A DNA stretch of 64,000 nt from Bog-473 sp963817735. GTDB taxonomy: Bacteria; Actinomycetota; Acidimicrobiia; Acidimicrobiales; RAAP-2. A program made the position numbers and the translations under genes. Where the stretch lies: positions 62,001 to 126,000 of the forward strand of contig CAWFPP010000013.1 of assembly GCA_963817735.1 (NCBI GenBank), given 5' to 3'. Below, in pieces: positions 59,750 through 64,000 of this stretch (position 1 is its first letter; every line of letters starts with the position of its first letter). The notes under the pieces are model-generated. The model was given only the letters and a program-made list of their open reading frames with translations, was not told where the DNA came from and searched no databases.

Positions 59750-60170
59750 CGCCCTTTTGCTAGCCATATTGGCCGAGCAGCAAGGTGCGGCAGAAGCTCT
59801 CCTGATCACAGCGGCTGAGGCAGGCGAGGTATTCACCACCGGTTCGTGGTTCTGGCGGCTGGCCCGGGTTGTGGCTCGACCAGGTCAGGGCGCGCTGTCC
59901 CGTGCTCTGGCGGCAAGTTCCGAGGACGAGCAGCGCCGTGTGCATAACGCCCTGGACCAGCTGCCCGCCGAAATCGGCCTCTTGAGCCTGCGACGACTGG
60001 TCCCGGTCATGGCGGCGTTGCCGGGCCAGCTCAACCTTCTTACCGCCGAGGCAGTTGCTGCCGCAGTGGTCCTCGGTGCGAGGATCGCCGTTTCCACCGC
60101 ATCACCTCTCGTGACCGCCGCAGCTGACTCGGTGGGTGTGAGCGTCGATGTTGTGGATCTCGGCTTGTAG
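59733..60170 (+). CDS. PIN-like protein, possible toxin
   Basis: 145 residues. MIVVDDALLLAILAEQQGAA resembles the first strand of PIN-domain RNases with its Asp, and LLTAEAVAAAVVLGARIAVS resembles the later helix-strand, but the third acidic position reads STASPL instead of a Thr-x-Asp form, so nuclease activity is doubtful. GTG at 59733 overlaps the preceding antitoxin-like frame. Alternative: an unrelated conserved hypothetical. Confidence 0.45.
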   Translation: MIVVDDALLLAILAEQQGAAEALLITAAEAGEVFTTGSWFWRLARVVARPGQGALSRALAASSEDEQRRVHNALDQLPAEIGLLSLRRLVPVMAALPGQLNLLTAEAVAAAVVLGARIAVSTASPLVTAAADSVGVSVDVVDLGL

Positions 60171-60189
60171 AACAACGCTGCCCTCACCG

Positions 60190-60426
60190 TCACTGCTCCA
60201 GCTCGCCAAGCCACGTCTCGTACCAGTCCCGCCGGACGCGGATGTCGCCATTGCGTAGGCGGATTGAGCGTGGGAACCAGGGTGCTCCCCGGGCCGACCA
60301 CTTGTAGGCCGTCGAGCTGGACACGCCGAGGTCGGCGGCGATCTCACGAATGCTCAGCCAGCGGGCCAACGTGGTGATCCCGTGTCTGTTCATCGCTGTC
60401 GGCACGATCTCGCGTGCCAGGGTCAT
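60190..60426 (-). CDS. Excisionase/AlpA-like helix-turn-helix protein
   Basis: 78 residues. LSIREIAADLGVSSSTAYKW is a MerR-like winged-helix DNA-binding motif, followed by IRLRNGDIRVRRDWYETWL, the wing and helix of Xis/AlpA-type proteins (HTH_17). Such proteins control excision of integrated elements next to tRNA genes. Start at ATG 60426, with AAGGGG upstream; a longer frame to 60549 is less likely. No integrase gene is in the window. Confidence 0.75.
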   Translation of the reverse strand: MTLAREIVPTAMNRHGITTLARWLSIREIAADLGVSSSTAYKWSARGAPWFPRSIRLRNGDIRVRRDWYETWLGELEQ

Positions 60427-60774
60427 TGCTTTCCCCTTGCGAACACCGTGGAACATCCCGTCAGCACCACCGATAATCGTGCGGTCGGGTGGATGGGACG
60501 CCTCTGTCATGGCCGCCACGGCCGGCAAACGTGATTCGGCCACCATCACGTGACCTCCCCTGATTCGTTGTCGGGCTTCTCCCTCTTGGCCGACAAGCGG
60601 CCATTACTCGCCCCCGGGACCGCACCCGCATCGACTCCGCGGCTGGGAATTCGTGAACCGGGCGGGTCACCGAAGCGTCCTGATCGTTGCGACGGCGCCC
60701 TGGCCCCGTATGGAGACGGCACACGCCCCGTACGGCACCATGGGGATAGGTCCGTCACCCGTTTGCGCGGCCAA
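60427..60774. other. Gene-free stretch
   Basis: 348 bp. Short frames exist on both strands but none has a plausible start, composition or family. It presumably contains the promoter of the excisionase-like gene. Nothing else is seen. Confidence 0.5.
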
Positions 60775-61386
60775 CTATCTACGGCGCTTGAAGACCCGTG
60801 TGATCCTTTCCCAGTAATACTCAATCCCCGTGAGGGCTGCCCGCTCATAGACCTGGTTCGGAGTCACCCGCGTGACGGAAATCGTCCCAGGCGGAATCGC
60901 CCCCCCACCGAGGCGCGATAAAAAAACATCGACCCCGTTTTGGTTGACCTCAGCCACGACTCGGGCGAGAGGGTTGTTGACCGTGATTGCGTCGTATGGG
61001 CCGTCCCGGTACAGCTCTCGCTCATGGGCCGAATCCCAAATGACGATGTCTCGCCTCACCTCATTTGCACCGAATGGATTGGCGACTTGAAGTAGCTCCG
61101 TAGTCCGCGACACCTTTGGGTTCTTGCCTTGATGGGGCTCGATCGTGACAATGCCCCCTGGCACAGCAATCCCTCCCTTGGACTTGAAGATGCCTCCGGG
61201 TTGAGGCTGGTGTTGACGCTCGACATACTTGACCCTCACTGGCTCCACAGCGAACGGCTCATCGGGAACGGGGTCACTCGCCTCGGTAATCCCGTCTCGA
61301 ACACGATTCGTTGGCACCCCGTTGGTTAGCCAGCGCGCCTCGTGGAGGCCAAATGGATCGGTGAACCAGCCCTCTTCTCCCACCAA
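60775..61386 (-). CDS. Hypothetical with DUF2510-like N-terminal motif
   Basis: 203 residues. The N-terminal GWFTDPFGLHEARWL resembles the short Trp/Asp-Pro/Arg-Trp motif (DUF2510) found in actinobacterial membrane and secreted proteins. The rest (IAVPGGIVTIEPHQG, then FLSRLGGGAIPPGTISV) has no family I know, and there is no membrane segment. Start codon TTG at 61386 or the GTG after it. Base composition is less GC-rich than the main region. Confidence 0.5.
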   Translation of the reverse strand: MVGEEGWFTDPFGLHEARWLTNGVPTNRVRDGITEASDPVPDEPFAVEPVRVKYVERQHQPQPGGIFKSKGGIAVPGGIVTIEPHQGKNPKVSRTTELLQVANPFGANEVRRDIVIWDSAHERELYRDGPYDAITVNNPLARVVAEVNQNGVDVFLSRLGGGAIPPGTISVTRVTPNQVYERAALTGIEYYWERITRVFKRRR

Positions 61387-61557
61387 ACAATCCTGTCAGT
61401 TCCAGGCTACGGAAGCGCAGACGCTCGAAAGCTCACTGGGTGCCTCCGTACGCGGGGAGTGGGTGCCACCATGCGGCACGAGTGAGACAACCCGGGCGGG
61501 GAGTAGCTCAGTACATTGATACGCGACGGAGGCAGGGCCTGCGAGAAGGGTCAGTAT

Positions 61558-62142
61558 TCAGCCGTCGCTGGCAAAGCGGACGAAATTACTGGCCATGATT
61601 CCTGAGTCGTGGATAGTCCACTTGCTCGGGTTGTCCGAATCACACCCAGGTGTTTCGCGAAGAACAGGCTTCTGGAAGTGCACCATCAGACTTGCCCCGC
61701 CAGCGCGGAGCCACACCCGCAATCCGGTGACTGATTCAGGCCCTCCACACCAGTTGTTCCAGCGCACTATTGCAAATGCCGTGTCCTGGCTTTTCGGGGC
61801 CAAGTTCTGCAATGGCTGTCCTCCGGCTACCGATTGGCTACGGGAGAAATCGATCGGCAGGACCCGATTGGCCCGACCGGTGAGTGCGATCCGACCTGGA
61901 TATTGGGGAAGGCTGCATGCCACACGTCCAGGATCTGAGAGCGTGAGGTAGAAGGCGATTACGGTGCCTGCCACGTCAACATTTGGTATCGAGGCGTTCA
62001 GCATCGAATCGCTGCAAGGTAGGGAAGACGCATCTTCCTGGTGAGCCGCCACTGTGAGGCCAGCTGCTGAAGTCCCGCTGATTCCGAAGGCAGCGCCGAC
62101 AACGAGCGTAACGCCCGCCAATAGACCTACGGCGACTCTCAC
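61558..62142 (-). CDS. Secreted protein, DUF4232-like
   Basis: 194 residues. Signal peptide VRVAVGLLAGVTLVVGAAFG, cleavage near TSAAG. The mature part has four Cys (LPCSD, VACSLPQYPG, NWCGG, PGCDSD) and the motif CSLPQYPGRIALTG typical of DUF4232 proteins, secreted actinobacterial proteins of unknown function. GTG at 62142 chosen: GGGAG lies upstream, and the longer frame has no signal peptide at its start. Confidence 0.55.
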   Translation of the reverse strand: MRVAVGLLAGVTLVVGAAFGISGTSAAGLTVAAHQEDASSLPCSDSMLNASIPNVDVAGTVIAFYLTLSDPGRVACSLPQYPGRIALTGRANRVLPIDFSRSQSVAGGQPLQNLAPKSQDTAFAIVRWNNWCGGPESVTGLRVWLRAGGASLMVHFQKPVLRETPGCDSDNPSKWTIHDSGIMASNFVRFASDG

Positions 62143-62303
62143 CTCGCAAATGCTCCCACAGAGAAGTCGTGGATGACATTGATTTGGGCTGATAGGGCAG
62201 TCATCCTGGGTCGCCCCGTTACGCCGGGAGGGTGGGATACTTCGGCATTTCGGGCTACCCCCCGCCGAGCGCAGCCGAGCGAGTCGCCATAGGGTTCTGC
62301 ACT

Positions 62304-63497
62304 GTGAAGAGGCGCTGGATGAGGTGGAGTTCCATTCCCCTTGCACTGGCGAGCCTCTTCGCATCGTTCGAGGCCGCGGGCGCAGACAGTCCGGGGCAAC
62401 GGGTGACTGGGTCTTTTTCATCGGCTTCACTTGGCATGCCGCTTGTTGCCGTTGTCTGTTCGACATCACGACAATGCGTGGCCATCGGCACGCCTACGTA
62501 CGGCTCCTCGTTGGGGCCGATCGCAGTCCAAACCGCAGATGGAGGTGCGAACTGGGCCAGCACCTCGAATCTCAGCGGTATCAAGAATCTCTACGCCTTG
62601 ACGTGTGCGTCTGCTCGAACGTGTGTCGCGGTGGGGGGTAACCCTCAAGGCAATGGCGAACGTGGGGCAGTGCTTAGGACGCTCAATGGTGGGGGTTCGT
62701 GGTCGTTGGCGCCAGCATTGCCAAGAGGTGTCGGAAGGCTGGTGGGAATCTCGTGCCCGACCAAGTCCTTCTGCATGGCGGTCGGCGTGACCACCGCAAT
62801 CGGCGGGGCGAGTGCGGTGACCTCAAACAATGCCGGCAAGAGCTGGAGCACGGTGGCAGTCCCGAGGGGCGAGGAACAGCTGAACTTAGTGACCTGTACG
62901 ACCCGCCGATCCTGTATCGGCGAGGGAGAAGTGGACGCCACTATCGGTGATCCGAGTGGCGGAAGCCGCCTCAGCATCATCACGACCACCAACGGCGGAT
63001 CAACCTGGACGCAGAGCTTCATCGCAACTGACACCGCCGCTCCGCTCAGCATCCCTTACTTCGGCGGCCTGACGTGCGCCTCGGCGACGCACTGCTTCCT
63101 CGTTGGCGACGCCACCCCGCCCGACGGTTCGCCATCCGGGGTCATCCTGTCGAGTGCCGACAGCGGTGCGTCCTGGACCAACCAAGCCGTGCCGCCCGGC
63201 ACGACCATGTTGAACGCCATCTCATGCGGGAGTGCCACCCAGTGTGCCGTTGCTGGCGGTGGCATCGGGGCGAGGGGCGGCACCAGCCGTGAGCTTCTCA
63301 CCACGAGCGACGGCGGGCAGCTCTGGACCTCGCGAACGGTGCCCTCGTCGGCGGTCGGCCTGGAGGGCGTCTCTTGCCCGTCTACGACCTCGTGCACTGC
63401 AGTGGGATTCGACCTCTCCGCCACGGATCCCTCGGCGGAGCCAGCCGCGGTCGTTGTCTCAAGTGACGGAGGAACCACCTGGAACTCGGTCTCATGA
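62304..63497 (+). CDS. Secreted BNR/sialidase-like repeat protein
   Basis: 397 residues. Signal peptide to about residue 27 (MRWSSIPLALASLFASFEA). The body is built of repeats of a Cys-x-x-x-x-x-Cys-x-x-x-Gly unit (e.g. LTCASARTCVAVGG, ISCPTKSFCMAVGV) alternating with Thr-x-x-Gly-Gly-x-x-Trp (TADGGANW, TTNGGSTW, SSDGGTTW), which are Asp-box/BNR-type turns of a beta-propeller. No catalytic sialidase residues are seen, so it is more likely a binding or structural exoprotein. GTG at 62304 may be leaderless (TAGGGT 8 nt upstream). Confidence 0.6.
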   Translation: MKRRWMRWSSIPLALASLFASFEAAGADSPGQRVTGSFSSASLGMPLVAVVCSTSRQCVAIGTPTYGSSLGPIAVQTADGGANWASTSNLSGIKNLYALTCASARTCVAVGGNPQGNGERGAVLRTLNGGGSWSLAPALPRGVGRLVGISCPTKSFCMAVGVTTAIGGASAVTSNNAGKSWSTVAVPRGEEQLNLVTCTTRRSCIGEGEVDATIGDPSGGSRLSIITTTNGGSTWTQSFIATDTAAPLSIPYFGGLTCASATHCFLVGDATPPDGSPSGVILSSADSGASWTNQAVPPGTTMLNAISCGSATQCAVAGGGIGARGGTSRELLTTSDGGQLWTSRTVPSSAVGLEGVSCPSTTSCTAVGFDLSATDPSAEPAAVVVSSDGGTTWNSVS

Positions 63498-63655
63498 TGA
63501 ACAACGAAATGGCGTCACATCTCCGAACCTTGACTGCCCTATACCGCCGGACCTGAGCGTGGCTGAACGGCACACCGGGGGCAGGCGATTCCCGGACGTC
63601 CGACCCGTTTCCACGACCAGAACCCTTAATCGCTCGCGATTGCTGCAGAGCAATA

Positions 63656-64000
63656 TCAATCGACCGATCGGGCGATTGCGACGAGGGGAATGGTCCGAGA
63701 GGTCTTGGACTGATAAGCGTCGTAGCGCCTGTTGTTGGTTTGGTTCATGAGCTCCCACAACCGCGGATAATCGGGATCGCATGCGTTGATGATGGATGCT
63801 GTCCCTGAAAATTGCTCCCGCCCGATCTGCACCTCGACGTCGGGGTCGGCACAGAGGTTGTGGAACCAGGCAGGAGCTTGATCCTTACCGTCGTTCGAAG
63901 CCGCCAAGATGAGCCTCTGGCCATCGCGAGCGAACACAAGGGCGGTCGTCCGGCGCTGACCGCTACGGCGACCCACGGTCTGGAGCAGCAGCGTCCAGGC
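63656..64000 (-). CDS. Ddn-type F420-dependent nitroreductase, 5' end outside window
   Basis: The frame is open through base 64000. TLLLQTVGRRSGQRRTTALVF and PAWFHNLCADPDVEVQIG match the deazaflavin (F420)-dependent nitroreductase/quinone reductase family of actinobacteria, whose prototype activates nitroimidazoles. The visible 114 codons are the C-terminal part of a ~150-residue protein; an in-frame GTG at 63976 lies inside the conserved domain and is not the start. Lower GC than the main region. Confidence 0.8.
   Translation of the reverse strand, partial: AWTLLLQTVGRRSGQRRTTALVFARDGQRLILAASNDGKDQAPAWFHNLCADPDVEVQIGREQFSGTASIINACDPDYPRLWELMNQTNNRRYDAYQSKTSRTIPLVAIARSVD

Noticed and set aside
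60550..60921. 123-codon frame before the DUF2510-like gene
   Set aside because: Overlaps the DUF2510-like gene on the other strand, is Pro/Arg-rich and has no plausible start or family.
1..64000. CRISPR array, rRNA operon, insertion sequence or riboswitch
   Set aside because: I looked for spaced direct repeats, rRNA, transposases and conserved leader structures and found none I could support.

Overview
The window is about 64 kb of very GC-rich DNA (roughly 70% by eye up to about 59.2 kb). It looks like a high-GC actinobacterium, most likely of the class Acidimicrobiia. The support is a HemQ-type coproheme decarboxylase, GpgS, an EmrB-type transporter, many GTG starts, many GTGA/ATGA stop-start overlaps, several apparently leaderless genes, and a secreted protein with GYWLVASDGGIF repeats that I associate with Acidimicrobiia. 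The class assignment is inference. The sequence could be a metagenome-assembled contig: between 56.2 and 59.7 kb four separate reading frames break, each by what looks like one extra base.

Layout. 0-7 kb: end of a CYTH-CHAD gene, an EthD gene, then a minus-strand surface cluster (secreted anchor protein with an odd C-terminal HTGE signal, class E-like sortase with a long C-terminal extension, Gly/Ser-rich membrane protein). 7-19.9 kb: TauE exporter, 5-oxoprolinase pxpA-pxpBC behind an lhr helicase gene, patatin, two hypotheticals that may be decayed PD-(D/E)XK proteins, typA, a VOC protein and tRNA-Ser(TGA). 20-24.3 kb: PAS-LuxR regulator, PilZ protein, quinone oxidoreductase and sulfotransferase. 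24.4-29.5 kb: a complete branched-chain-type ABC importer (binding protein, fused LivHM, LivG, LivF) behind a KstR-like palindrome. 29.6-31.4 kb: two membrane proteins sharing a new-looking extracellular module, one fused to a GH43 domain.

31.4-46.3 kb: a 5'-3' exonuclease, a coupled amidohydrolase-VOC-VOC operon, MFS exporters, pheA, larB-larC coupled to a PLP decarboxylase, a DsbA-like protein, an amidase, a lipoprotein and a secreted six-repeat protein. 46.3-55.3 kb: an MBL-fold protein with an 8-bp tandem repeat in its leader, a divergent SRPBCC/TetR pair with inverted repeats over both promoters, GNAT and Nudix genes, a hemQ-larE-NIL operon, groEL under a perfect CIRCE element, and thrC with a MoaD/ThiS-type sulfur carrier. 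With larBC at 37 kb, three enzymes of nickel-pincer cofactor synthesis lie in the window, but no larA.

55.4-59.1 kb is a compatible-solute block: GpgS, a twice-frameshifted GT20 synthase, OtsB-like phosphatase, and a frameshifted LytR_C protein. At 59.15 kb the 5' half of a tRNA-Thr(TGT) gene stops exactly at the end of its anticodon loop. From there to the window end base composition drops and gene content changes (frameshifted antitoxin-like gene plus PIN-like gene, excisionase-like HTH protein, secreted proteins of unknown role, partial Ddn-type nitroreductase). This looks like the edge of an integrated element whose integrase is not in the window.
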